Assembly: GCA_005882525.1 (NCBI GenBank)
Contig: VBGO01000231.1
Coordinates: 1 to 8,665 of the forward strand
Direction of reading: 5' to 3'
DNA length: 8,665 bases
Source: Chloroflexota bacterium
GTDB lineage: Bacteria; Chloroflexota; Dormibacteria; CF-121
Shown: piece by piece, positions 1 through 6,907 of the stretch
How the letters are laid out: the number at the start of each line of letters is the position of its first letter
Position numbering within the stretch: position 1 is the stretch's first letter
Made by a program: the position numbers and the translations under genes
Notes under the pieces: model-generated
Told to the model about the DNA's origin: nothing
Databases searched by the model: none
Seen by the model: the letters and a program-made list of their open reading frames with translations, nothing else

Positions 1-330
1 CTTCATGTTGCCGCGAACCAGCCGGATCTTGACGCGCTCTCGGGTCGCGAGGCCACGGACCGTCTTGAGCTGGGTCGGCGAGATGTCGAAGACCGTCGTG
101 TGCGCGCCGAGTTTGGCGAAGATAACCGGATCCCAACCACCGCCCGCCGCCAGGCCGAGGACGCGGGCGCCCTGCAGCTTCACGCCTTTCAGACGGGCAC
201 GGGGATCCATGAAGCGCCGCATGCCCGCCCTCGTCTTGGGCGGCCGGCCAAAGGGGCGCGTGTAGTTCATCGCGGCCTTGGCCAGACGCTCCCACATCTG
301 CTTGTTGTGCTCGGCGACTCGATCCTTCAC
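1..330 (-). CDS. Class I SAM-dependent methyltransferase, N-terminal part (runs off left edge)
   Basis: The minus-strand frame is open from a GTG at 330 to the window edge, giving 110 residues. An N-terminal helix region (VAEHNKQMWERLAKAAMNY) is followed by a Rossmann-type SAM site: motif I is VLGLAAGGGWD at about residues 57-67, and the acidic residue ending strand 2 is D82 in VFDIS. This matches class I methyltransferases whose N-terminus carries a conserved HN...W segment. The catalytic C-terminal half is outside the window, so the substrate cannot be named. GTG 330 is the only standard start between an in-frame upstream TAG and the conserved region. A TACGAT hexamer lies 9 nt upstream, so the mRNA may be leaderless; no Shine-Dalgarno is visible. 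The gene is divergent from the SDR gene at 385. The family call is firm and the substrate is unknown. Confidence 0.85.
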   Translation of the reverse strand, partial: MKDRVAEHNKQMWERLAKAAMNYTRPFGRPPKTRAGMRRFMDPRARLKGVKLQGARVLGLAAGGGWDPVIFAKLGAHTTVFDISPTQLKTVRGLATRERVKIRLVRGNMK

Positions 331-339
331 CGACTCGGG

Positions 340-345
340 ATCGTA
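340..345 (-). promoter_or_regulatory. Putative -10 box (TACGAT) for the leftward methyltransferase gene
   Basis: On the minus strand the hexamer TACGAT (TANNNT pattern) ends 9 nt before the GTG at 330. This is the spacing expected if transcription starts at or next to the start codon. No good -35 match is seen at the usual distance, so this is a position-based guess. Confidence 0.35.
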
Positions 346-370
346 TCGAATCGCGTGACACTGCCGTACC

Positions 371-376
371 TAGACT
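371..376 (+). promoter_or_regulatory. Putative -10 box (TAGACT) for the SDR gene
   Basis: TAGACT fits TANNNT and ends 8 nt before the GTG start at 385, so the transcript would begin close to the start codon and be leaderless or nearly so. The alternative is that GAGG at 377-380 acts as a short-spaced ribosome binding site, 4 nt from GTG. No convincing -35 element was found. Confidence 0.4.
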
Positions 377-384
377 GAGGCCCT

Positions 385-1311
385 GTGACCAACATTGACG
401 TCGTGACCGGTGCCTTCAGCTACAGCGGCCGGTTCATCGCCGCGCAGTTGCTCGAGCGCGGCCGCGGCGTGCGGACGCTGACCAACCACCCGCGGCCGGA
501 TCACTCGCTCGCCTCACGCATTCCGACGTACCCGCTGGACTTCTCGGACAGCGCGGCCCTGGTGACGGCCCTGACCGGGACGGATACCCTCTACAACACC
601 TACTGGGTCCGCGCGCCCCATCGCGGCCTGACCCATGGCGTCGCGGTCGAGAACACCAAGCGGTTGATCGACGCGGCCGGTCAGGCCGGCGTGAGGCGCA
701 TCGTGCAGACGAGCATTGCCAATCCGACCGCCTCGACGACCAGCTACTATCGCGGCAAGGCCGCCCTCGAGGACGTGGTCCGATCCTCGGGTCTCTCCTA
801 CGCGATCGTGCGGCCGACCCTCCTCTTCGGCGAAGGGGATGTCCTGATCAACAACATCGCCTGGCTGCTGCGGCATATCCCCGTCTTTGGGATCCCTGGC
901 AACGGCCGCTACCGCTTGCAGCCGATGCACGTCAAAGACCATGCGGGTCTGCTGGTCGAGGTTGGCTCAGAACTGGCGGATGTCGTCGTCGATTCGGCCG
1001 GTCCGGAGATTTTCACCTTTGACGAACTGGTTCATCTCCTTCGCCGGGCGATGAACCTCCGCACCGTGGTCATCCACGTACCGCCGGTGCTGGCCATGGC
1101 CGGTGCCGCCGTGGCGGGCCGGATTGTCGGCGACATGCTTCTCACCCGCGATGAGCTCGATGACCTGATCCACGACATCCTCCTCTCGCACGAGCCACCG
1201 CGCGGCACGACGCGCCTCACGGAGTGGCTGCCGTCACACCGGGATGAGGTCGGGCTCCATTACGCATCCGAAATGGTGCGCCATTACCTGGGTCCCCGGC
1301 CCACTGGCTAG
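385..1311 (+). CDS. Atypical SDR / NmrA-like NAD(P)-binding protein
   Basis: This 308-residue protein has a complete N-terminal Rossmann fold of the atypical or extended short-chain dehydrogenase class. The dinucleotide-binding loop is TGAFSYSGRF (residues 8-17), with the middle glycine of TGxxGxxG replaced, as is common in NmrA/NDUFA9-like members. LDF at 51-53 fits the adenine-contacting acidic position, S110 (QTSIANP) fits the catalytic serine, and Y121xxxK125 is the SDR tyrosine-lysine pair. The IVRPTLLFGEG segment is the usual post-catalytic strand. The C-terminal third is the variable substrate region, so the substrate cannot be named. It could be a sugar-nucleotide epimerase-like enzyme, a quinone-reductase-like enzyme or a redox sensor. 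The GTG start puts the glycine-rich loop at the expected distance. The stop overlaps that of the convergent oxidoreductase gene. Confidence 0.9.
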   Translation: MTNIDVVTGAFSYSGRFIAAQLLERGRGVRTLTNHPRPDHSLASRIPTYPLDFSDSAALVTALTGTDTLYNTYWVRAPHRGLTHGVAVENTKRLIDAAGQAGVRRIVQTSIANPTASTTSYYRGKAALEDVVRSSGLSYAIVRPTLLFGEGDVLINNIAWLLRHIPVFGIPGNGRYRLQPMHVKDHAGLLVEVGSELADVVVDSAGPEIFTFDELVHLLRRAMNLRTVVIHVPPVLAMAGAAVAGRIVGDMLLTRDELDDLIHDILLSHEPPRGTTRLTEWLPSHRDEVGLHYASEMVRHYLGPRPTG

Positions 1312-2267
1312 GGCCGTGCAGGAACCTTCTCTCGCAGGGCCGGCAGGACCTCGCGCACAAACAGCTCGAGCTGCGCCGGGTCGTATGGCGCACGCAGTGA
1401 CAGGATGATGTGGCTGACTTCAACGTCGCGGTAGGCCTCGATCTTCCTGATCGCCTCGTCGGGCGTGCCCCAGAGCATCGCCGCCTTGGCGTCCTCGATG
1501 GTCATCGCGCGGCGCGAGGCCATGTCGGCCAGCATCCCGTCGAGCTTCGAACGGTCCTTGGAGAGAACCGGCGGCATGCTGACCGACTTTTCGATGGTGT
1601 TCGGATCGCGGCCGATCGCCTCGCAATGCCGTTGAAGCACCTCGATCTTGTGCCGGAAGATATCGGGACTCCCAAATGCGTTCCACTCGTTGGCGTAGCG
1701 GGCCACCATCTTCAGGGTGAGCTGCTCTCCCCCACCGCCGATCAGGATCGGAGGATGGGGCTTCTGCACCGGCTTCGGATTGCAGTACGCCTCTTTGATC
1801 TGGTAGTAGTGGCCGTCCCACGTGGCGGCGTCCTCGGTCCACATCCGGAGGATGACTTCGCAGGCCTCGCCGAGCCGCTTGATCCGTTCGGCGACCGGGG
1901 GGAACGGAATGCCCAGCGCCTCGTGCTCTTGTTGAAACCATGCTGCGCCGAGACCCATCTCGAGCCGGCCGCCGGTGATCACGTCGAGGGTCGCCCCCAT
2001 CTTGGCCAGCACCGCCGGCTCGCGATAAGTGATGCCGGTGACGAGCGTCCCGACCCGGACATGCCGCGTCTTTTCCGCCAGTGCGGTCAGCGTGACCCAA
2101 CCTTCCAGCTGCGAGCCCTTCGGGTCCGACATGATCGGGAAGAAATGGTCGAACGTCCAGGCCGTATCGAACATCAGACTGTCGGCGACCTGCCAGATAT
2201 TGACCAGCTCCGGCCAGGTCACGTGCTGCGGCCCGGTCTGGATGCCGAATCGCATCGCCCGAGTCAT
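1308..2267 (-). CDS. LLM-class F420-dependent oxidoreductase
   Basis: This 319-residue protein has the length and motifs of the bacterial luciferase-like TIM-barrel family. The N-terminal strand is MRFGIQTGPQHVTW, followed by AWTFDHFFPI at about residues 36-45. LDVITGGRLEMGLGAAW lies at 94-110, the GHYYQIKEA...PKP segment at about 152-166, and PILIGGGGE at 173-181. These are typical of probable F420-dependent oxidoreductases of the Rv1855c-like group (TIGR03560). Members use reduced or oxidised deazaflavin F420; the substrate here is unknown. The ATG at 2267 shares one base with the stop of the VWA gene (TGATG), so translation is probably coupled to it. A second in-frame ATG four codons later is less likely as the start. 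FMN use instead of F420 cannot be excluded from sequence alone. Confidence 0.9.
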   Translation of the reverse strand: MTRAMRFGIQTGPQHVTWPELVNIWQVADSLMFDTAWTFDHFFPIMSDPKGSQLEGWVTLTALAEKTRHVRVGTLVTGITYREPAVLAKMGATLDVITGGRLEMGLGAAWFQQEHEALGIPFPPVAERIKRLGEACEVILRMWTEDAATWDGHYYQIKEAYCNPKPVQKPHPPILIGGGGEQLTLKMVARYANEWNAFGSPDIFRHKIEVLQRHCEAIGRDPNTIEKSVSMPPVLSKDRSKLDGMLADMASRRAMTIEDAKAAMLWGTPDEAIRKIEAYRDVEVSHIILSLRAPYDPAQLELFVREVLPALREKVPARP

Positions 2268-3850
2268 CAGCGACTGGCCTTGCGTTTGCGGTCCACGTAG
2301 TCGAGCAAGACGTAATCGCCCAGCCGGTCCGCGCTGGCAAAAAAGGCGCGACCACCGTTCATCCGGGTCATCTGCTTGACGAACGACACCAGATGATAGT
2401 CGTTGTCGAGCATGAAGGTGTTGATCACGATCTGCTCACGCGTACAGCGCTGCACCTCCAGCAACGTCTTCTGAAAGGTCTCCGGCAGGGGTGGATAGAA
2501 GAAGACCGCCTGCTGCCCTTCCATGTGCGCCGTCGGTTCGCCGTCCGTGACGATAATGACCTGCTTGTTCCCGGTCTTGTGCCGGTTGAGGAACTGGCGG
2601 GCCAGCATCAGACCGTGCTGGATGTTCGTCCCGTAGATCGATTCGTTGTAGGTCAGCTCGGCCAGCTGGTGGGACTTGACCGGCCGCGCGTAGTCGCTGA
2701 AGGCGATCACCTGCAGGAAATCGCGCGGGAACTGGCTGCGGATCAAGGCATCGAGCGCGAGCGCGACCTTCTTCGCGGCATAGAAGTAGCCGCGCAGCGG
2801 CATCGACCGGCTCATGTCGATCATGAGCACGGTGGCCGACTGGGCGCTGAACTCTGAGCGGAAGACCTCGAAGTCGTCGGTCTTGAGCCGGATTGGCTCT
2901 CGGGGTCCTTCGCGACGTAGCGCATTCATCAGGGTCTGCTCGACATTCAGGTTGAAGGCGTCGCCGAACTCGTAGACCTTCGTCTCGTCCGAGCGCTCGG
3001 AACCGAGCCCGCGAACGCTGATCGGGTGATCGCCAAACCGGTCCCGCTTCAGCCGGGTGTACAGGTCGCGGAGCGCTTTCTGACCGATCCGCCGCATCCC
3101 GCGAGGGGTCAGCTCCATTCCGCGCCGCCCGCGTTGGACGTAGCTCTTGCGCTCGAGCTGCGATGCGAGCTCGCTCATCTGGTCGGCCGCCTGGCGGGCG
3201 TCGTTCCCCAACAGCTGCTGCAGCTGGGCCGATTGCTCCGGTGTCAACTGCCGTCCCTGGTAGCCCTCGCGCAACGCCGCCTCCAGGCCCTCGATGCCTT
3301 GAAGCCGCTCCATCAGGGACAGCGCCTCCTGCAGCGGCAATGACTCCGAGCCGTAGAACGCGTAGCGGCTGCCCAGCCCCTGGCGCGGTGACAGCAGCTC
3401 CAGCTGGGCAGCCAGCTCCGCCATCTGCTCCTGCAGTTCAGGATCATTCAGGGTCGAGGCCAGCAGATCCTGCATCTGCTGGCGCATCTCCGGCGACAGC
3501 GATTGCATCAGCGACTCCATCTGCGCCATCTGCCGCTCCAGATGCTGGATAAGCTCGTCGAGCGTCTTCGGCGGGTTGGGGCCGAAGAAATGGCCGAAGC
3601 GCTGCATGAACTGCTCGAATTTGGGCGGCTTGCCCTCCAGCCGGTCACGCAGCATCTGGTTGAGCGCCTTCATCATCTCCTTGATCTCAGCGAGGTGCTC
3701 GGGACGCAGCTGCTGCATGGTGCGGGTCATGTTCTTGAAGTAGGTCTGCGAGACCTGCTGCTTGAGCTCCTCCATCAGCTGCTGGAAGGCCTGCGCCGCG
3801 CCCTCATCCATGAACTCGTAGTCGTTGAGCTGACGGATGGTGCCGCCCAC
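2267..3850 (-). CDS. VWA-domain protein, C-terminal part of a frameshifted gene (chelatase-D-like partner)
   Basis: This 527-residue frame (counted from a nominal GTG at 3850) is the bulk of a long VWA protein found beside ChlI-like ATPases, similar in layout to M. tuberculosis Rv0959. Residues 1-270 are helical and rich in Gln, Met and Leu, with coiled-coil-like stretches such as FQQLMEELKQQVSQTYF. The von Willebrand A domain lies at about 338-520. Its metal-ion-dependent adhesion site is complete: D345-M-S347-R-S349, T408 in YGTN, and D436 in VTDGEPT. Such domains bind Mg2+ and contact partners of the AAA+ ATPase. The GTG is probably not a real start, because family-like sequence (KKKLQELDRLPDD) continues upstream in this frame. 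The true N-terminus is the other-frame segment at 3804-4235. The stop overlaps the next gene by one base. Confidence 0.88.
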   Translation of the reverse strand: MGGTIRQLNDYEFMDEGAAQAFQQLMEELKQQVSQTYFKNMTRTMQQLRPEHLAEIKEMMKALNQMLRDRLEGKPPKFEQFMQRFGHFFGPNPPKTLDELIQHLERQMAQMESLMQSLSPEMRQQMQDLLASTLNDPELQEQMAELAAQLELLSPRQGLGSRYAFYGSESLPLQEALSLMERLQGIEGLEAALREGYQGRQLTPEQSAQLQQLLGNDARQAADQMSELASQLERKSYVQRGRRGMELTPRGMRRIGQKALRDLYTRLKRDRFGDHPISVRGLGSERSDETKVYEFGDAFNLNVEQTLMNALRREGPREPIRLKTDDFEVFRSEFSAQSATVLMIDMSRSMPLRGYFYAAKKVALALDALIRSQFPRDFLQVIAFSDYARPVKSHQLAELTYNESIYGTNIQHGLMLARQFLNRHKTGNKQVIIVTDGEPTAHMEGQQAVFFYPPLPETFQKTLLEVQRCTREQIVINTFMLDNDYHLVSFVKQMTRMNGGRAFFASADRLGDYVLLDYVDRKRKASR

Positions 3851-4235
3851 GTCGTCCGGCAGGCGGTCGAGTTCCTGCAGCTTCTTCTTCGGCGCTCTCC
3901 GGCGCCTGCTCGAGACGGTCGTTGATGCCCTGACGCTCGCGCCGCAGAATGTCGTTCAGCTTTTCGCGAATATTGCCGAAGACGTCGTTGAGGTTGTACC
4001 GCTTCAGCTGCTGCAGCCGCTTTTGGCGCAGGCGCTCGAGCATCTCCTCAAAGCCGGGGAGCTTGTGGCCCTGCCGGTCACGCCAGCCTCGGCTCATCAA
4101 TCGATGCAACGCGTAGTCGAAGTCGCCGCCCTGGAACAGGTCTTCGGCTAAGCGGTCGAAGAGGTCCTCGGCGTCCCGACCCAACGGCTCCTGCGAGCCG
4201 TCCCAGCGTTCATACCGGTTCGATCGGGAAATCAC
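3804..4235 (-). CDS. VWA-domain protein, N-terminal part of the same frameshifted gene
   Basis: This frame begins with a GTG at 4235, immediately after the TGA of the ATPase gene with no spacer, and encodes 143 residues. Residues 1 to about 112 resemble the N-terminal region of ATPase-linked VWA proteins: NRYERWDGSQEP, then a helical segment (DLFDRLAEDLFQGGDFDYALHRLMSRGWRDRQG) and a charged segment with EEMLERLRQKR and YNLNDVFGNIREKLNDI. After about residue 115 the frame becomes low-complexity and Arg/Pro/His-rich with no family resemblance, while the frame one base away carries the continuing sequence. The last 25 or so residues are therefore a frameshift tail. Joined with the downstream part by a one-base correction, the gene spans 2267-4235 and encodes about 655 residues. 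No Shine-Dalgarno is visible, so translation probably depends on coupling to the ATPase gene. Confidence 0.82.
   Translation of the reverse strand: MISRSNRYERWDGSQEPLGRDAEDLFDRLAEDLFQGGDFDYALHRLMSRGWRDRQGHKLPGFEEMLERLRQKRLQQLKRYNLNDVFGNIREKLNDILRRERQGINDRLEQAPESAEEEAAGTRPPAGRRGRHHPSAQRLRVHG
3880..3900 (-). other. Frameshift site within the VWA gene
   Basis: Just before and inside a GAAGAAGAAG run on the minus strand, the coding signal moves from one frame (ending LEQAPESAE) to the frame one base on (KKKLQELDRLPDDVGG). Removing one base, or adding two, restores a single open frame. The exact base cannot be fixed, because either frame is open across roughly 3880-3925. Confidence 0.8.
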
Positions 4236-5630
4236 TCAGCCGGCGTAAATGGCCGCGCCGTCGAGCTCGGTCTTGTTGATCCGTTTGCTGAGGTGCAGGC
4301 CCTCGAGGACGAACTCCACACCGGATGCGGCGAGCACCGGTCGCTTGTCCAGCCCGAGAGTCTTCAGCGCCTTTTCCATCCCGGGCAGTTCGCGCAGCAT
4401 CGCAGCGTACCGCTCCGCGGGTTGCCCTTCGGAAACCTCGAAGGTCAGGCCGGCATCGAAGCGCTGCACCAGCTCGTTGAACTGGCTGGCCTCGAAATGC
4501 CGCCGGAACACATTGAGCACGGCGGTCTTGATGATCTTTTCCAGCACCGTCTGGTCGTCCCCCTCTTCCCAGGTTTCCATCTCCAGCTTGCCCGCGCTGG
4601 AAGGAATGATCGATGGCAGGTCCGTGATTCGCGGCACCGCTTCCGTCTCGCCGGTTCGGAGTGCGCGCCGGGAGGCGTTCGAGGCGAGGTTCTCGTAATT
4701 CGTGATCGAGATCCGGACACTGACGCCCGAGCGCTGGTTAACCTTCGGGCTGCGGCGCGCCAGCTGGGTCACCTCGGCCACGATTTCCTTCATGAACTCC
4801 GGCATGATGACGGCAAGGTCGCGGTCCTGGAAATCGGTGCGCTCCTGCTCCACGATTCGGATTTCATCCTCGACATTGCGCGGGTAGTGGGTACGGATCT
4901 GTGCCCCGAAGCGGTCCTTCAACGGCGTGATGATCCGTCCGCGATTCGTGTAGTCCTCGGGATTGGCGCTGGCTACGACATAGACGTCGATCGGCAGCCG
5001 CACCTTGAACCCGCGGATCTGGACATCGCGCTCCTCGACCAGGTTGAGTAGGCCAACCTGGATCCGCTCGGCGAGGTCGGGAAGCTCGTTGATCGCAAAG
5101 ATGCCACGATTCGTGCGGGGCACGAGCCCGTAATGGATGGTCAGCTCATCCGCGAGATACTTGCCCTCGGCGACGCGGATGGGATCCACCTCGCCGATCA
5201 GGTCGGCGATCGAGGTGTCGGGGGTGGCGAGCTTCTCGCTGTAGCGCTCGCCCGGTTTGATCCAGCGCACCGCGACGCGGTCGCCGTCAGCGGCCACGCG
5301 ATCACGGCAAGCGCGGCAGATGGGCGCGTACGGGTTGTCGTTGATCTCGCAGCCTTCGATTACCGGGACCTGATCGTCGAGGAGGGCGACCAGCGATCGG
5401 ATCAGCCGGCTCTTGGCCTGGCCCCGCTCGCCGAGGAAGACGATGTCCTGGCCGGAGAGGATGGCGTTCTCCACCTGCGGTATGACCGACCCCTCGTAGC
5501 CGATGATCCCGGGGAAGAGTTCCTCACCAGCCTTGATCTTCCGGACAAGATTCTTCCGCATCTCTTGCTTGACCGGGAGGACGCGATACTCGCTCTGTCG
5601 CAAGTGGGCGATGGTCGTGGGATGCTCCAA
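4236..5630 (-). CDS. ChlI/MoxR-like AAA+ ATPase (often annotated magnesium chelatase)
   Basis: This 464-residue AAA+ ATPase belongs to the helix-2-insert clade and is like the protein paired with VWA partners in actinobacteria (for example Rv0958). Walker A is GERGQAKS (67-74). The Walker B position reads IFAINELPDL, with N181-E182 where Asp-Glu is usual. Sensor 1 is ASANPEDYTNRGR with N223, followed by LKDRFGAQIRTHYP, the arginine-finger/lid approach. Cysteines 94, 105 and 108 sit in an insert between Walker A and B and could bind a metal. The start is TTG 5630, supported by AGAGAGG six bases upstream; the next ATG (residue 24) would cut into an N-terminal region that looks family-conserved. 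It probably works as a hexamer with the downstream VWA protein to remodel a client or insert a metal. True Mg-protoporphyrin chelation is unlikely, as no porphyrin-binding H subunit or pigment genes are nearby. Confidence 0.9.
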   Translation of the reverse strand: MEHPTTIAHLRQSEYRVLPVKQEMRKNLVRKIKAGEELFPGIIGYEGSVIPQVENAILSGQDIVFLGERGQAKSRLIRSLVALLDDQVPVIEGCEINDNPYAPICRACRDRVAADGDRVAVRWIKPGERYSEKLATPDTSIADLIGEVDPIRVAEGKYLADELTIHYGLVPRTNRGIFAINELPDLAERIQVGLLNLVEERDVQIRGFKVRLPIDVYVVASANPEDYTNRGRIITPLKDRFGAQIRTHYPRNVEDEIRIVEQERTDFQDRDLAVIMPEFMKEIVAEVTQLARRSPKVNQRSGVSVRISITNYENLASNASRRALRTGETEAVPRITDLPSIIPSSAGKLEMETWEEGDDQTVLEKIIKTAVLNVFRRHFEASQFNELVQRFDAGLTFEVSEGQPAERYAAMLRELPGMEKALKTLGLDKRPVLAASGVEFVLEGLHLSKRINKTELDGAAIYAG

Positions 5631-5636
5631 TGGAAA

Positions 5637-5643
5637 CCTCTCT
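5637..5643 (-). promoter_or_regulatory. Ribosome binding site deciding the TTG start of the AAA+ gene
   Basis: The minus strand reads AGAGAGG, then six bases, then TTG at 5630. It is the clearest Shine-Dalgarno in the window and is the reason for choosing a TTG start over the internal ATG at codon 24. Confidence 0.65.
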
Positions 5644-5665
5644 GGAATGTGGTAGCGCCGTCTCG

Positions 5666-5671
5666 ATTCTA
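5666..5671 (-). promoter_or_regulatory. Putative -10 box (TAGAAT) of the AAA+/VWA/oxidoreductase operon
   Basis: TAGAAT on the minus strand is one base off the TATAAT consensus and lies 35 nt upstream of the TTG start. This would give a leader of about 28 nt carrying the AGAGAGG ribosome binding site. It sits in the 108-bp gap between the DUF1786 gene and the ATPase gene. No good -35 element is seen 16-18 bases further upstream. Confidence 0.45.
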
Positions 5672-5738
5672 CGGGGCGGCCCGACAGGCAGCCGGATTCA
5701 AATCCGCTTCGTCCCGCGAGCCATGGCCGCCGGTTGGC

Positions 5739-6848
5739 TCAGCGCTGCCGCGCCGGGGCGCCCAGCTGGTCGTTGATAACCGGCGCGAAGTCGGGCAGTT
5801 GCGCCGCCAGCGCTCGCAGCAGCCCGAAACACCCGGCCAGCATCATGTCGCCGTGCGGCACGGCGAGATGGGGCTTCAATCGCGACCCATCGAGCATGGC
5901 GCGACGGGGCCCGGTCACCGCCAGGCGCTGGGGCGCATCTTTGACCGGCCCCAGTTCTAGCGCGCCGTGTCCCATGTCGTCGAACAGCTGGTCGTTCGAC
6001 AGCGAGCCGGTCGCGAGCGCGTCGAGGTACAGCTCGAGCGTCGGCTGGGTCAGCTGGCCGGTGTGATGTTCGAACAGGCCGAGGATGCGGCGGTCAGCGA
6101 GCAGCGCCGCGATCGTGTGAAAGTTGCCGAGGTTGAGGACGATCACCGGATCCGATGCCGCAACGACCACATCGTCGAGCGCACCGAGGATCGCGGCCGG
6201 GCCGGTGTCCATCAGGAAGAGTGGTTCCGACCCGGTCCAACTGCCGGCCACCGCCTGCATGCGCGTCATTCGCGCGGGGATCTCCGCGCCGAGAAAGCCG
6301 AAGCCCTCCAGGCCGATGCCACGCTCGACCTGGTCGCGCAAGTAGTCGAAGCGAAACCGGCGGTCGCTCACCCCTGGCGGGGCGGCGCCGTGATCGAACA
6401 CCGCGACGGCGACCGCGTCGAAGACGGTGCTGACGCCGAAGGCGCGCAGCGCCTGCATCAGTTCCGCCAGATAGAAATCGCGCATCTCGAGCCGGCGCGA
6501 CCCATTTACGCCTTCGGCTGAGTCGACGATCAAGACGCCCATCGCCGCCACTCGATCCAGGTCGTCGTCGAAGGTCCGGGCGGCGTCCGGGGTGGCAAAG
6601 ACCCGGAGTCCCGCCCGCAGGTGTGCTTCGACCGCCCAATGGTCGGGACCGCCGCCCATGGTGACGCCGGTCAGGACCAGGTCGACCCGGTCCTGGGTCG
6701 CCTGCTTGATCCGCTCGGCCAACAAGGCGGTTGGCGACGGCATGATCAGCTGGACGGCGTTCTCGATGACTGCGCCGGCCTCGAGGACCAGGATGTCCTG
6801 AGTCCCGGTGCCGACGTCGATGGCCAGGATTCGCGGACGCGCCGTCAC
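5739..6848 (-). CDS. DUF1786 family protein with ASKHA-type ATPase signature
   Basis: This 369-residue protein matches the DUF1786 family (COG4012-like), known mainly from archaea and some bacteria and of unknown function. Some members carry the database label pyruvate formate-lyase activating enzyme, without evidence here. Counting from GTG 6848, the N-terminal phosphate-binding loop is ILAIDVGTGTQD (7-18), then GVTMGGGPDHW from about 61. Later come AVAVFDHGAAPPGVSDRRFRF, a second nucleotide-site-like strand VLNLGNFHTIAAL, the HHTGQLT segment, FDDMGHGA, and a C-terminal PHLAVPHGDMMLAGCFGLL. These suggest a fold related to actin, Hsp70 and sugar kinases. GTG 6848 is preferred over an upstream ATG at 6938, because the extra 30 residues look non-conserved and would overlap the divergent gene. 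GGGGGGA lies six bases upstream of GTG. It is separated by 108 bp from the downstream operon, so it is probably a separate transcript. Confidence 0.85.
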   Translation of the reverse strand: MTARPRILAIDVGTGTQDILVLEAGAVIENAVQLIMPSPTALLAERIKQATQDRVDLVLTGVTMGGGPDHWAVEAHLRAGLRVFATPDAARTFDDDLDRVAAMGVLIVDSAEGVNGSRRLEMRDFYLAELMQALRAFGVSTVFDAVAVAVFDHGAAPPGVSDRRFRFDYLRDQVERGIGLEGFGFLGAEIPARMTRMQAVAGSWTGSEPLFLMDTGPAAILGALDDVVVAASDPVIVLNLGNFHTIAALLADRRILGLFEHHTGQLTQPTLELYLDALATGSLSNDQLFDDMGHGALELGPVKDAPQRLAVTGPRRAMLDGSRLKPHLAVPHGDMMLAGCFGLLRALAAQLPDFAPVINDQLGAPARQR

Positions 6849-6907
6849 GCGGCGTCCCCCCGGGCCAAAGCAAGCTCGGATCTCACTTTGCGTTTCCTCG
6901 GTAGTCC

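Noticed and set aside
1410..2300. Long plus-strand open frame (296 codons) opposite the oxidoreductase gene
   Set aside because: It is antisense to a gene with clear family motifs, has biased Arg/His/Leu-rich composition and no recognisable motif; GC-rich DNA produces such shadows.
4236..5630. Genuine magnesium chelatase for chlorophyll synthesis
   Set aside because: No chelatase H subunit or pigment genes are nearby, and the protein fits the generic ATPase-VWA pair family found in non-photosynthetic bacteria.
5718..5740. Inverted repeat GAGCCA...TGGCTC at the end of the DUF1786 gene as a terminator
   Set aside because: Only six base pairs with an 11-base loop, overlapping the stop codon and without a T run; too weak to call.
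4293..5960. Long plus-strand open frames opposite the AAA+ ATPase and across the 5631-5738 gap
   Set aside because: They are antisense shadows of the ATPase and DUF1786 genes, with no family-like motifs.
6094..6873. Alternative minus-strand frame (259 codons) inside the DUF1786 gene
   Set aside because: Very Arg/Pro/Gly-rich sequence with no motif, while the overlapping frame carries strong DUF1786 motifs throughout.
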